Of a stretch of 64,000 bases of DNA, positions 45,504-55,344 are shown piece by piece (position 1 is the first letter of the stretch; each line of letters opens with the position of its first letter). Position numbers and translations under genes: made by a program. Under the pieces are notes generated by a model. It made no database searches and was not told the DNA's origin. It worked only from the letters and a program-made list of their open reading frames with translations. Source of the stretch: Medakamo hakoo (Eukaryota; Chlorophyta; Trebouxiophyceae; Coccomyxaceae); NCBI GenBank assembly GCA_026636295.1, contig CP089450.1, positions 558,001-622,000 on the forward strand, written 5' to 3'.

Positions 45504-45845
45504 TCACTTGCCTCCTGGTTGCTGCGGCGGCGGCGGCGGCGGTGGAGGTGTTGCCTTGTCCGCCTTGTCAGCAGTGCCTGAGAGCTTGGCCGTGCAGGCG
45601 CGCAGGGCGGCGACCTCTGTTGGTGTGGGTGTGAGTGCGGCACGGATGAGGGAGGGGCGAGAGGGTGGATGGAGGAGAGGATGGTCGAAGGGTTGTGCAC
45701 CGCAACAAATTCCCTTGCCTTTTTGGCACGCCGTCCACGCCCGGTCGTGCTCGGCCAGGCAGGCCTCTAGTCGGCTGTATGCAGGCGCGCACGAACCGAG
45801 CTGCACAACCGCTGGGTCGTCGTCCTCGACGGGCGCGTGGCTCAT
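45504..45845 (-). CDS. COA4: COA4-like twin CX9C protein with a GC-AG intron (first ORF of a likely dicistron)
   Basis: 79 residues in two exons, 45845-45719 and 45616-45504. The intron uses a GC donor (AAAAAG/GCAAGG) and a CAACAG acceptor, phase 1. Splicing makes the second CX9C exact: CAPAYSRLEAC, then CQKEVAALRAC. With ECxxEHxxW-like spacing this matches COA4 (CHCHD8/Cmc3), an intermembrane-space factor for cytochrome c oxidase assembly imported through Mia40. The C terminus is a Pro run ending QQPGGK. The start codon context is weak (T at -3, A at +4). The unspliced frame is also open (113 residues) but breaks the CX9C spacing. It is divergent from the dehydrogenase at 45939, only 93 bp away. 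Confidence 0.85.
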   Translation of the reverse strand: MSHAPVEDDDPAVVQLGSCAPAYSRLEACLAEHDRAWTACQKGKGICCGAQPFDHPLLHPPSRPSLIRAALTPTPTEVAALRACTAKLSGTADKADKATPPPPPPPPQQPGGK

Positions 45846-45938
45846 TTAGAATCGAAGGTGTGTGAAGGGGGCGCGAGCGTGTTTTTGCGCACGTCACTCT
45901 GTTTTCTCGTCGCCGTACTAGACTCCGGGCGACGGAGC

Positions 45939-47126
45939 ATGCGCGGCGCCGCCGCCGCGGCTGCCTTGCTCAGGAGGTGGAGCACATTGACCAGCACTGT
46001 CGCAGCACAAGGGCGGAGCTGTGCGATGGCGACGACGGCGGACGCGAGCGCTCTCACCGGCCGCGACGGACCGGCCGCACGGCCGGCTTCGACCCCGCCT
46101 CCTCCCTTCCGCGTCCTCTTTTGCGGGCCGGACATGGCGTACGGCTTTACGCGCACGGCCGCCGCCCTGGCGCCCGATGCCCCACGCATCCAAGTCGTCC
46201 AAGCGCGCACACGAGAAGATGGCGTCGCCCTCCTGCCGACCGCGGACCTGGCCGTCCCACTGATGACGGTGCTGCCAGGGGCCGCGATCGGCTCCGCCGC
46301 GCGCGCGCACGGCGGCCGCCTGGCCACCATCCTCCAATTTGGCGTGGGGCTGGAAGGCGTGGACGTGGACGCTGCGTCGGCGTCGGGCGTGGCCGTGCGC
46401 AACATCCCGTCGCGCGACAGCCGCAACGCGGCCGCGTGTGCGGAGATGGCCATCCTGCTGGCCCTGGGCCTGTTGCGCCGCCTGCCGGAGTGCGCGGCGG
46501 GCGTGGCGGCGCGCACGGTCGGCGGCCCGCCGGGGCGCACGCTCGCGGGGAAGCGGGCCCTGGTCATCGGCCTGGGCGGCATCGCGGCCGAGCTCATCCC
46601 CCGCCTGGCCGGCCTGGGCGTCACCGTCGACGGCGTGCGCCGGTCGGCCTGGGAGGCGGACGGCGGCGACGCCGCGCTGACCGCCGCGGCCGCGTTGTTG
46701 GACCGGCGCGGGCGCCTGCCGCGCGACCTCCCCGCCCTGGCGTCGACGGCGGACCTGGTGTTCCTCGCCCTGCCCCTGACCCCGTCCACGGCCGGCCTGA
46801 TCGGCCACGACTTTTGGAGGCACGCCGCCAAGCCCGGCACGCTCGTCATCAACGTGTGCCGGGGTGGGCTGGTGTGCCCTGACGCGGCGATGGAGGCGTT
46901 GGACTCCGGCGTGGCGGGCGGCCTGGGCCTGGACGTCGCCTGGGAGGAGCCCGTCCCGCCCGCCCACCCGCTCGTGGCCCACCCGCGCGTCATCATCACG
47001 CCGCACGTCGCGGGCGTGACGGAGGAGTCGTACGGCGACATGGGCGGCATTGTGGCGGACGTGGCACGGCAGATGTGCAGTGACGACGAGGAGAGGCGGC
47101 GGCGGGAAGGGGCGGCGGCGGGGTGA
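45939..47126 (+). CDS. D-isomer-specific 2-hydroxyacid dehydrogenase, organellar
   Basis: 395 residues, with a presequence (MRGAAAAAALLRRWSTLTST) and a second Met after it. The family fold is complete: ILQFGVGLEGVDVDAASASG, the NAD motif ALVIGLGGIAAELIPRLAGLG, STADLVFLALPLTPSTAGLI, the catalytic Arg in INVCRGGLV, the Glu in DVAWEEPVPP and the His in IITPHVAGVTEE. The last glycine of the GxGxxG motif is Ala. Members reduce 2-oxoacids such as hydroxypyruvate or glyoxylate, or oxidise 3-phosphoglycerate; the catalytic domain alone does not tell which. No ACT domain is present, which argues against a serine-pathway PGDH with feedback control. Confidence 0.88.
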   Translation: MRGAAAAAALLRRWSTLTSTVAAQGRSCAMATTADASALTGRDGPAARPASTPPPPFRVLFCGPDMAYGFTRTAAALAPDAPRIQVVQARTREDGVALLPTADLAVPLMTVLPGAAIGSAARAHGGRLATILQFGVGLEGVDVDAASASGVAVRNIPSRDSRNAAACAEMAILLALGLLRRLPECAAGVAARTVGGPPGRTLAGKRALVIGLGGIAAELIPRLAGLGVTVDGVRRSAWEADGGDAALTAAAALLDRRGRLPRDLPALASTADLVFLALPLTPSTAGLIGHDFWRHAAKPGTLVINVCRGGLVCPDAAMEALDSGVAGGLGLDVAWEEPVPPAHPLVAHPRVIITPHVAGVTEESYGDMGGIVADVARQMCSDDEERRRREGAAAG

Positions 47127-47391
47127 AAGGGTGGAGAGGTGTGGAGGGGGGGGATGGCAGGCACGTGCGCGCGTGCCTCGGTGTCTGGGACGTCTCCCCA
47201 CACCACCGCCCACTGAAAAGCAGCTCTAGAAAAATCGCGACCTGTTTACACACACGGACACACACGCGCCCACCTCGCACCCTCCCCTCGCCATTAGAAG
47301 CAGTCGCCTCCCCGCGCCTCCCCCTCATTTTTTGCATCCATGCCGCCCTCTCCCATACGCCTGTTTTAGTCAAAAAAAGGGGGCAAAGGTG

Positions 47392-48328
47392 TCAAGACGT
47401 TTTCCGGCGGGAGTCCAGTTCCGCCAGGGCGCGCGCCGCCGCGGCCGCCACGGCCTCCCTGTCCAGCGTGCCGTCCGCCCTGAAGAACGCGGTCGCGGAC
47501 AGGGCCAGGGTGACGCGGGCCGGGTGGGCGACGGCGGAGCGCGGGCGGGACGGCGCGCGCGAGGACGCGGCCGCGCGCGCCGCACCGCCACCGCGCGGCA
47601 CCAAGGACCCGTCCGTCGCTTCCACGACCAGCTCATACTCGGGCGAGAAGCGGGGCATGGTGGACGACACGCGCATGGCGCCCGGGCCGGAGGACTGGTT
47701 TGGGCGGGTGGGAGGAGGGAGGCCGGTTGAGGAGGGGGGCGTGTGCGTGGATTTTGTGGGTGGGCGCACTCCAGACCCCAACCCCCCGCGTTTCGCACGC
47801 CCGACCCGCTCTCGACCGCCGCCCCTCACCTGCGCGCGCGTGACCATGAAGGCGTCCCCCTCCACCCACGTCGCAAAGGCGGCGCTGGCCAGGGACAGGG
47901 CGACGTAGGCGGCGACGCAGCCGGCGAGGAGGGGCGTCGTCGCCGGCGGTTTGCCCGGGTAAAACTGGGCGAGCAGGGCGACGAGGCACCTGAGTCCGAG
48001 GAGAGGGGAGGGGAGGCGGGCGCGCGGACGTGAGGGGCCGGGCGAGAGAGGCGTGGCGGGTCGATCGAATGCTCAGCATTGCCGCGCCCCCCCCCCCCCC
48101 CCCACCAAAAAAAAAGCACGAAACAACGCACGCCGCTAGGCCGAGCCCGAATTTCCAGTGGAACAACCGCATGTCCTCGACCGCGCCGGCTTCCAAGAAC
48201 GCTTCGGCAAGGGCATCGTCCAGCGCGCGCTTGACGGCCGCGTGGTCGAGCAGGTCGACGCTCGGTTCAGGCGCGGGCTTTGGGGACGGCGACTCGCCGT
48301 CGTCCTTGGGTCGGGTGAACGGCCACAT
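47392..48328 (-). CDS. SPCS2: Signal peptidase complex subunit 2 (SPCS2/SPC25)
   Basis: 219 residues in three exons: 48328-48132 (phase 2), 47989-47830 (phase 0) and 47694-47392. It begins MWPFTRPKDD, then VDLLDHAAVKRALDDALAEA and VEDMRLFHWKFGLG. Two membrane helices follow (LAACLVALLAQFY and AAYVALSLASAAFATW), then a lumenal/cytosolic C-terminal domain (MRVSSTMPRFSPEYELVVEA). This is the standard SPCS2 layout. The ER-membrane complex removes signal peptides, and SPCS2 bridges the catalytic subunit and the translocon. Intron 1 contains a run of 17 C near 48087. Confidence 0.92.
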
Positions 48329-48584
48329 GGTTCTGAGGGCAGACAGTGCGGGCGTGTGGAAGGGCAGGGGAGGCGCGGCGTGCGTGGCTTCCGCAAATGG
48401 TGGTGTGTGCGAAACCCAATGCTTTTCTCCGCGCGAGAGCATTCTCGCGCCCCATCCTCCACCCCAAAAAACCTCGACCCGTGTGCAGGCGCGCGCAGCG
48501 CCCTCCCACCTTTAGCCTGTGCAAGTGCGCTCTTACAGAACAAAAAACACCTCTGGCACCACCACCAACCACCCCACCCCACCA

Positions 48585-49523
48585 CTAAGACGTCCGCCGC
48601 CCGCCCGTCCCCTCCGTCACCAACAGCGCGGCCTCCCAGGCGGCCAGCCGCTCGTCGTACGCCGCCCGCCGGCCCTCGTGCCCCAGCAGGGCGGCCGTCC
48701 GCGTGACGCGCTCCACCGCCGCGGTCGAAGCGGCGTGGTACGCGCTCGTCACGCCGGCGCGCGGGCTCCACCCGCCCAGCTTGTCGGGGTGGCAGCCGCG
48801 CAGGGCGCGCGCGCGCGCGGCCCGGACGGCCGAGGCGGGCGCGTCGCGCGGCACGCCCAGCACGGCGTAGAGGTCGCCGCCGTCCAGGACGCGGGCCAAA
48901 TCCGGCCAGGCGGCCGCACCGCCCTCGGGCAGGAGGTGGAGGAGGGAGGGCAGCGCCGCGGCCGCGTCGCCCTCCCAGGCAGACCCGTCGGCGCCGCCGC
49001 CGCTGCCATCCCGCCCCGGCCCCGCCCACTCCGCGGCCGACGTGAGTTTCGCGTACAGGCTCGTCAGGACGAGGCGCAGTCCCCAGCTGACGAGGCGGCG
49101 GTTGCCTGAGAGGGACGGCGCCGCGGCACAGCCCGCCCACCAGAGCGGGCCCCAGACGAGGGCGGCCACGCCGTGCGCAATGTCTGCGTCGCCCGCCCGC
49201 CCCGTCGGCCCCGCGGCTGCTCCCGTCGACACGGCTAAAAACGCGACTCCCGCCGTGGCGGCGTACCCCAACACCGTGCTCACCCCACTCGTCTGGTACC
49301 AGAGCCAGGGCTGGGTGGCGGTGACGGTGGCCAGGGCGGCGAGCGGGCCTGGCGGCGACGTTGCGGCGAGCGCGACGCACGCCGCGCTCTCCAGCGCCGC
49401 GATGAGGAAGGGCGGGCGGCCGATGGACAGGGTGTAGATGGCGCCGACGGTGTGGACGCCGAGGCCGGCCATGCGGGCGGTGATGCGCAGCGGGAGGGTG
49501 AGGAGGGAGAGGGCGGCGCCCAT
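48585..49523 (-). CDS. Membrane protein with C-terminal J domain
   Basis: 312 residues from the ATG at 49523; Met at 49625 would add 34 residues. The N-terminal 200 residues have several hydrophobic segments (IYTLSIGRPPFLIAALESAA, AAVALAATSPPG-like region, VLGYAATAGVAFLAVST). A J domain occupies about 225-300: DLYAVLGVPRDAPASAVRAA, the HPD tripeptide in GCHPDKLGG, and a last helix. The HPD means it should stimulate an Hsp70 ATPase on the side facing the J domain. The membrane (ER, plastid or mitochondrial) is not clear from the sequence. The Pro/Gly-rich insertion between the two parts is unconserved. Confidence 0.8.
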   Translation of the reverse strand: MGAALSLLTLPLRITARMAGLGVHTVGAIYTLSIGRPPFLIAALESAACVALAATSPPGPLAALATVTATQPWLWYQTSGVSTVLGYAATAGVAFLAVSTGAAAGPTGRAGDADIAHGVAALVWGPLWWAGCAAAPSLSGNRRLVSWGLRLVLTSLYAKLTSAAEWAGPGRDGSGGGADGSAWEGDAAAALPSLLHLLPEGGAAAWPDLARVLDGGDLYAVLGVPRDAPASAVRAARARALRGCHPDKLGGWSPRAGVTSAYHAASTAAVERVTRTAALLGHEGRRAAYDERLAAWEAALLVTEGTGGRRTS

Positions 49524-50023
49524 CTTGTTGTGCGGGTCCCAAGGTTGGGGACGCACAGGGCGCGCGCGCGGCGAGCCGAGCCGCTGGTTTTGGTTTTCGC
49601 TGTCGGAGGCGGGTGCGGACGCCAATGCGCGACGGTGTGCTGCGCGACAGTGAAGTGCGGATGTTGGCGCCCCCGGCAGCGCGCGTGGGCGGGCGTGCGG
49701 ACGGCAGGAGGCGGCCCGCCGGGCCCGCGACGAGGAAGTTCACTTTGAAAAAAAAGGCGAGTGAAGCACGGACAGGCGTTTCGGTTTGCGGGGCGAGAGA
49801 GAGTGGGCGAGCGAGCGCGCTTCCTCCTCTCACTCCTTCATTTCCGTCCCCGCTCCCACTGTCCCACCTCCCGTTGCCGTCACCGCGTGTTCACACCGGG
49901 TCCCACACACCAAAGACACCCGCGGGAGCCTGCCGCCTCCGCGCTCTCTCTGCCGCTTCATCCCCGCACCCCGCTCTCTTCGCCAAAATCGCTCCCCTCC
50001 GCCCTGAGCAGCCGCCGGCCAGC
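49524..50023. promoter_or_regulatory. Divergent upstream region of the J-protein and RPN12 genes
   Basis: 500 bp between the two start codons, containing both promoters and leaders. The part next to RPN12 (49820-50000) is CT-rich. No gene or RNA is apparent. Confidence 0.5.
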
Positions 50024-51268
50024 ATGGCGTCCCTTCCCGAGGCGACCAAGATGCTGGACGCCTTCAAGGTACTGGGACGGAGGGAGAGGAGAAAGCGCGG
50101 TCTCCGCACGCGGGCCCTCCTCGTTGCTCTCGACGGATCGACCCATTGACACGCTCCCCTCCCTTTCAACAGGCCGCCATCGCTAAAAAGGACTACGCCT
50201 CCGCCAAGAAGCACCTGGTCCAGCTCAAGGTACGTGGGTTTGCGGCCTGTGGGTGGAGACTGGGCTGTTGTGAGGGCGGCTTCTTCAAGGCGCGCGGCCG
50301 TTTGTTTCGCTCGTGCCGACGCTGCTCATGCGCGCTCGTTCGGACACCTCAACCTGCCCCCCGCTCCCCTCTCTCAAAACACACCGCGCAGATCAAAATG
50401 ACGGAGCTGCCGTCCCTGCCGCCGCTGTTTGCGCCCTCGCCGACCGCCGTCCAGGAACTGACCCTTGCACGTGAGTTTTTTGGTGGGTGGGCGGCGTCCT
50501 TCATTATTCCTCCTGACTTCCCACTCGTCAGCGGTGGGCGAATGAAAAAAACGAGCGGCGCCTTCCCCTGCCACCCCGTCGTCGTCCCCGCCTCACGCAG
50601 GAAGCCGCCACCCGGCCACCCCCACTCAACACTCCCCAGGCGACGCCCTCGAACACGCCCTCCTCCTCGACGTCGCCACCGCGGACGACGACGCCTTCGA
50701 ACGGGACGCCGCCCAGCTGCGCCCGTACTACACGGACGCGCGGCCGCTGCTGCCGCCGTCGCCGTCCGAAGGCACCGCGCGCGGCCTGACGCTGCTGCGC
50801 CTGCTGTCCGCGTCGCGCATCGCCGACTTTGCGGCCGAAGCCGCGTCCCTGCCCGCCGACGTCGCGGCCGCGCCCACGCCGGCGTTGGCCCTGCGGCTGG
50901 AGGCCGCCATGGCGGAGGGCGCGTATCCGACAGCGCTGGCCGCCGCGCGCGCGCCCCTGGCCGACCCGGCCGCCTCCCGTTTCGTCTCCTCCCTGGAAAC
51001 CGCCATCCGCGCCGAGGTGGCCGCCTGCGCCGCGGCCGCCTACCCGTCCCTGGCCCTGGAGGACGCGGCCCGCCTGCTCATGCTGGACGGCGGCGCGCCT
51101 GCCGTCGCGGCGCTGGCGGCCGAAAAAGGGTGGGAAGTGCGCGGGGGGCGCGTCTGGTTTGGGGGCGGCGGCGAGAAGGAGGGCGGCGGCGCGACGTCGA
51201 GCCTGCCGGGCCCGGAGCTGCTGGCCCAGGCGCTGACGTATGCTCGGGAACTGGAACGGATTGTTTGA
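50024..51268 (+). CDS. RPN12: 26S proteasome regulatory subunit RPN12 (PSMD8)
   Basis: 269 residues in four exons: 50024-50068, 50173-50229, 50392-50470 and 50640-51268 (phases 0, 0 and 1). Donors are GTACTG, GTACGT and GTGAGT. The lid-subunit sequence is continuous across junctions: ATKMLDAFK-AAIAKKDYASAKKHL, then LTLA-RDALEHALLLDVAT and FERDAAQLRPYYTD. It continues with the PCI/winged-helix part (LLRLLSASRIADFAAE, IRAEVAACAAAAYPSL, EKGWEVRGGRVWF) and the C-terminal helix LAQALTYARELERIV. RPN12 joins last to the proteasome lid and controls its docking to the base. The window thus holds two proteasome genes, this one and the alpha-3 subunit at 29.7-31.2 kb. Confidence 0.94.
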
Positions 51269-51591
51269 CGGTGGGTGGGGGTGAGGGTGGAGGGGTGGGG
51301 TGGTGCATGGTGCAAAGAACGAAAAAACACAGCCCAGCGAACAACGATCCAAACAAACTCAGTCCGGTGTCGGTTTTTCCCAGCTACACACACGATGCCC
51401 CGGGCTGGATGGAGGGGGTGGGCGTGGGAGAGTGGTGGCGGCGGCGCCGCACACTCCCCCACACCCCAAGCCCCCACTCCCCCATCCCATCCCCACACTC
51501 ACCATTCACCCACCTCCCCGTCCCCGTCCCGTCTTCAACCCGGCGCCCGCGGGCGCCCACACGCCCTCCTTGGCCGGCGTGGCCGGCCATC
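51269..51591. other. Convergent 3' regions of RPN12 and GrpE
   Basis: 323 bp between stop codons, Pro-codon-like C and CA rich, with G runs. No gene is visible. Confidence 0.5.
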
Positions 51592-52775
51592 TCAGCTGGC
51601 GCGCGCCACCCCGACCTCCGCCGGCCGCACGATGCGCCCGTTCAGTTTGTAGCCGGCCTTCGTGACGACCGCCACGGTCCCGGCCTCCACGCCGGGCGGC
51701 GCCGGCACCTCGAACAGGGCCGACTGCTCGTTCGGGTCGAACGCGGCGCCGGGCTCCGGCACATACTTTTCAATGCCCGCCCCGCGGAACGCCGACTGGA
51801 GGACGCGTTCCGTGAGGGCGACGCCCTCGCGCAGCGACGCGAGCGCGGCGGCCGGGTCGGGCGGGGAGCCGCCACCCCCGGCGATCGGCCCTTCCACCGC
51901 GGCTGTCGCCGCCTCCGCCGCCCGCTCCAAGTTGTCCGCCACGTCCAGCATGGCGCGAGCCAGGCCCTGCACGGCAAAGGCGCGCGCGTCGGCGGCCTGG
52001 CGCGCCGTGCGCGCGCGCAGGTTCTCCATGTCGGCGAGCGTGCGGGTGACGCGGTCGCGCAGGGCGTCGGCCTGTGCGTGTGTGTGGTGTGTGTGGGTGA
52101 CCGGGGGAGGGGGGGGGCGGGCGTGAGGCGGGGGCGAGCGCGTGCGTGCGGGGCGAGCGGGCCTGGGCCGTGTGGCGTGCCCGCCAGGCGGGCCCAGGGC
52201 CGCCGTGCCTGCCTGGGAGATGGTTGGCTGGGGAGAGGAGAGGCTGCCCCGCCCGCCCGCCCGTCGCCCCTCACCCCGACAACACCGTCAACGCCCTCTC
52301 ACCTCTGCCCGCGCTTTCACCAGTTCCGCTTCCTGGTCTGCGAGCGCGGCCGCCAGCTCGTCCGGCGTGGGGGGTGGGCCACCATCCGAGACGCCGCCGT
52401 CGACGGCGTCCGCGCCCGCTGGTCCAGGTTCGCTGGCCGGCGTCGCGTCGCCGGGTGGGGGTGGCGTGGCGGGCCCGGACGACCAGGGCCGCCATCCTCC
52501 CAGGAGGCGTGGAGGCGTGGTGCGGTGGGGCAGGGCTAGAGTGGACTGCGCGTGGGCCAAGAGCTGCGTGTGTGGTGTGTTGGGGGCGGGCGGCCAGTGT
52601 GAGAGGCGACGAATGCGGTGGCAAGGCGGACGCGGGGTCGGCTCGAAGACACAGCAATCACGCCGCGACTTACCCTCCCACCCTCCCCTAGTCGCCGGCC
52701 CGCGAGGGTGCCGGCCTCTTCGCTCGCGACGAGGAGGGCGCGGGCCAGGGCGCGGGCGCCCGTGAGGCGGGACAT
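51592..52775 (-). CDS. GrpE nucleotide exchange factor, organellar
   Basis: 280 residues in three exons, 52775-52674, 52563-52303 and 52071-51592, all phase 0 (first donor GTAAGT). Exons 1 and 2 encode a leader and an acidic/Pro-rich linker, then the long GrpE helix (LAAALADQEAELVKARAE-ADALRDRVTRTLADMENLR). The core has MLDVADNLERA, LREGVALTERVLQSAFRGAGI and the beta domain with FDPNEQSALFEVPAP and AGYKLNGRIVRPAEVGVA. It releases ADP from organellar Hsp70. Which organelle is not decidable from the leader alone. It lies 78 nt downstream of the hydrolase gene on the same strand. Confidence 0.9.
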
Positions 52776-52853
52776 TGTGTTTTTTTGGGGGGGTCGAGCG
52801 CGCGACAGCGAAGCAACAAATGATGGCCCGGGCGCCCTCTCCAACCTCCTCCA

Positions 52854-53846
52854 TCACACCCCTTCCAACCACCCGGCCAACGCCTCCGCCGCTGCCTCCC
52901 ACCCCACATCCAGCATCAAATCATGCGCCAGGCCCGGCAGCATGACCGGCTCCCCAGCCCCTATCGCGGCAGCCGCCTCGGCCAGGCCCTCCACATCCAC
53001 GATCGAGTCCGCGGCGCCGCCCATCACAAATCCCGGCACGGCCCGGGCCGGCGGCGGGACAGGCAGCTCAGCGCTCAGGCTGCGCACGTCCACAACCGGC
53101 GTCGCGCCATCCTGGTCCGCCAGCTTCCGCATCAACCGCTCCACGTCGGCCTCCGGCATCGCCGCGCAAAAAAACAACCTCCGCGCGGCGGCTGGGTCGC
53201 TGCGATACGTTTTTGCGATGAAATCCCAGGTCAGGACGGCGGACGACCACAGGCCCCTGGCCTTGGCAATGCGCTTGATCATGGGGCCATTGCCGGACGG
53301 CGGGACGGAGGCGGCCAGGGCCAAGCCGGAGAGCGGGGGCAGGGACGGGTCGGCAGCAAAGGCCTGCGCGATCAGTCCACCAAAGGAGTGGCCGACCAGG
53401 ACGGGGGGACGGGCGGCGGCCGCCTTCCCCCCGCCATCCTGGCCGTACCCGGCTTTGATGACAGCCGCCACGTCGGCGGCGTGAGACGCGAGCGACCCTC
53501 CGGACTTGGCACCCGGCGGCGGCGGGCCCGACCCGCCACGGCCGCGCAGCGACAGCGCGTGCGCCGCCCACCCCCTCTCCGCAAACCACGGCAAAAAATT
53601 TTCCGCCCAGCACCAGGCCGCGTGGGCGGAACCATGGACAAAGAGTAAGGGGGGACGAGTGGATGGCGACGCCGGCAGCGACGACAGGACCTCCAGGCGG
53701 GAGCCCGGGATGGGGACCGAGGTCGAGGTCGACGAGACGGCAGCAGTTGCGGTGGCACGTCTTTGAGCGTGGCGCGCGCCCACGTCACGCCGCGCCGTCG
53801 GCGTCGGTACCGCGCTGGGCCTGCCTAACAGCCCGGCTGTCGCCAT
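52854..53846 (-). CDS. Alpha/beta hydrolase
   Basis: 330 residues, single exon. A Thr/Ala/Arg-rich leader of about 50 residues may be a transit peptide. The hydrolase core has the oxyanion strand PPLLFVHGSAHAAWCWAENF, the nucleophile elbow in VLVGHSFGGLIAQAF, an acid in GGAADSIVD and the His in PGLAHDLML. So the Ser-Asp-His triad is present. Close relatives include esterases, lipases and epoxide hydrolases, but no substrate can be named. The cap region between about 180 and 260 is short and carries WDFIAKTYRSD. Confidence 0.85.
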   Translation of the reverse strand: MATAGLLGRPSAVPTPTARRDVGARHAQRRATATAAVSSTSTSVPIPGSRLEVLSSLPASPSTRPPLLFVHGSAHAAWCWAENFLPWFAERGWAAHALSLRGRGGSGPPPPGAKSGGSLASHAADVAAVIKAGYGQDGGGKAAAARPPVLVGHSFGGLIAQAFAADPSLPPLSGLALAASVPPSGNGPMIKRIAKARGLWSSAVLTWDFIAKTYRSDPAAARRLFFCAAMPEADVERLMRKLADQDGATPVVDVRSLSAELPVPPPARAVPGFVMGGAADSIVDVEGLAEAAAAIGAGEPVMLPGLAHDLMLDVGWEAAAEALAGWLEGV

Positions 53847-54001
53847 CGCAGAGTGGAGATCGGCTGACGGACGTGCGGACGGAAAAAAAACGAGAGTGTG
53901 CGGCTAGGAAATTCGTCGTCGCTTTCACTTTCGCATTGCCCCGTTGGCGCCGGGCCGCGCGCAACCAGACGCACGCGGGGCCAACACACACCCACTCACG
54001 A

Positions 54002-54916
54002 ATGGCCGGCTTGGATGTCCCGTCCACCCGGCCAAGCGCGCCGCCGTCTGGAGGCGGCGGCGGCGCAGCTGTCGCGGCCGCAGCGGCGGCGGCCGTCGCT
54101 GCGGGTGCGGCCGCGCCTCCGTCCGACGCGCCCAAACCGCCCCAGCTCTTCCCGGTGAGATGGATGGAAAGAGGATGAGCGCCTGTCCTCGTTAGTGCAT
54201 TGACCGCAGCCGCCAAAAGCCTTTTCTCACGGGGTTAAAAAAAAAAACTCAACCTCCACCTGCAGGACGTCGACGCCTTGCCGCCCGACACGTCCATCCA
54301 CCCGGCCGACGCCGCCCTCTTAGCGCACTGGCACTGCCTGGAAGCCAGGTGGCGGTCGTCACCCTGGCATTTACAGGCCGGAAGTGGTGGGGGGCCGGCG
54401 GTGCTGGCGGACGCGGCGGGCGACGTGGTGCACCGCGGCCTGGTCCCACTCGAACTCTGTGGTGGCGGCGGTGGCGCCGGCCCGCCTCCTCTTCGTCCCG
54501 GCACCTCCAGGCCAAGCAGCGGACGCGCCCCTCTCAGTCCGACAGCCGGCGGCGGCGAGTCCGTGTGGGAGCGCATGGAGGCGCTGTCGTCGCTCGAGGT
54601 CGGAGGGAGCGGTGGCCCGACCGCGGGCCCTGCCAGCCCGACGGCGGCACGCCCGCCAGGCGGCGGGGTCGGCCCGTCCGGTCGCATCACCCGGTCTGCA
54701 GCCCTGGCGGCCGCAGCGGGTGGAGCCCAGGACGACGGCGACGACGGCGGCGGCGGCGGTGGGCCGGGCGAGGCCGGGCCCGGCGCCCAGCCGACCACTT
54801 ACGACGACTTCGACGACGGCGCGGGCGATGATGACTACCTCCAAGGCCCCGCCTTTGACGACGACGACGAATACGACGACGACGGGGACGGTGGGGAGGA
54901 CGGGCCGTTTTATTGA
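54002..54916 (+). CDS. RNA polymerase III subunit RPC7-like protein
   Basis: 267 residues in two exons, 54002-54154 and 54266-54916, phase 0 (donor GTGAGA, acceptor TGCAG). Across the junction the sequence reads PPQLFP-DVDALPPDTSIHPAD, then HWHCLEARWRSSPWHL. This matches the RPC7/POLR3G pattern, where a Pro-rich entry leads to a helix and a SPxxL element. The C terminus is highly acidic with repeated Asp (DYDDFDD-like, FDDDDEYDDD) and ends GEDGPFY, as in RPC7 relatives. RPC7 stabilises the Pol III initiation heterotrimer RPC3-RPC6-RPC7. The long Gly/Pro middle region is low complexity, so identification rests on the two ends. Confidence 0.6.
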
Positions 54917-55344
54917 AACACGAACACACACGACGAAACGACGCAGACCTGTTTTTCTCCATTTTTTTTTCCATCCCGGCCCTGTGCGAGTCTCTCTCCA
55001 CAGCCATGTGAAAATTTCCGTCGGGTCCCTCAGTCAGCATGTGAAAATTTCCGTCGGGAAGTGGGGCGGGAGGGGGAGCGGGGACGGCCCGCGCCTGGGC
55101 ACAGCCCGGGCACGGACGGCGCCCCGCACCCCCCCACCCGCCGCCTCCCTTTCTCTTTGTCCAGTTCTCACACACGCGTTTTTTCCATCCCCACCATCAC
55201 CGGAAAACACACCACACCACACCACACGCCGGAAAAAAAGCCCACCACGCACACGCACATAACGTAAGACACAGCGCCCCACCCCCCCACCAAAGACAGA
55301 CGCAGGGTCCCTCCCCCCACCACCCCACGCTCAACAACCCCTCT
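54917..55344. other. Convergent 3' regions with a repeated 21-bp element
   Basis: 428 bp between the RPC7-like and UDP-glucose dehydrogenase stop codons. It contains two exact copies of a 21-bp sequence (55005-55025 and 55038-55058, core GTGAAAATTTCCGTC), 33 bp apart. The right part is CA/C-rich. No ORF or RNA gene is supported. Confidence 0.6.
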
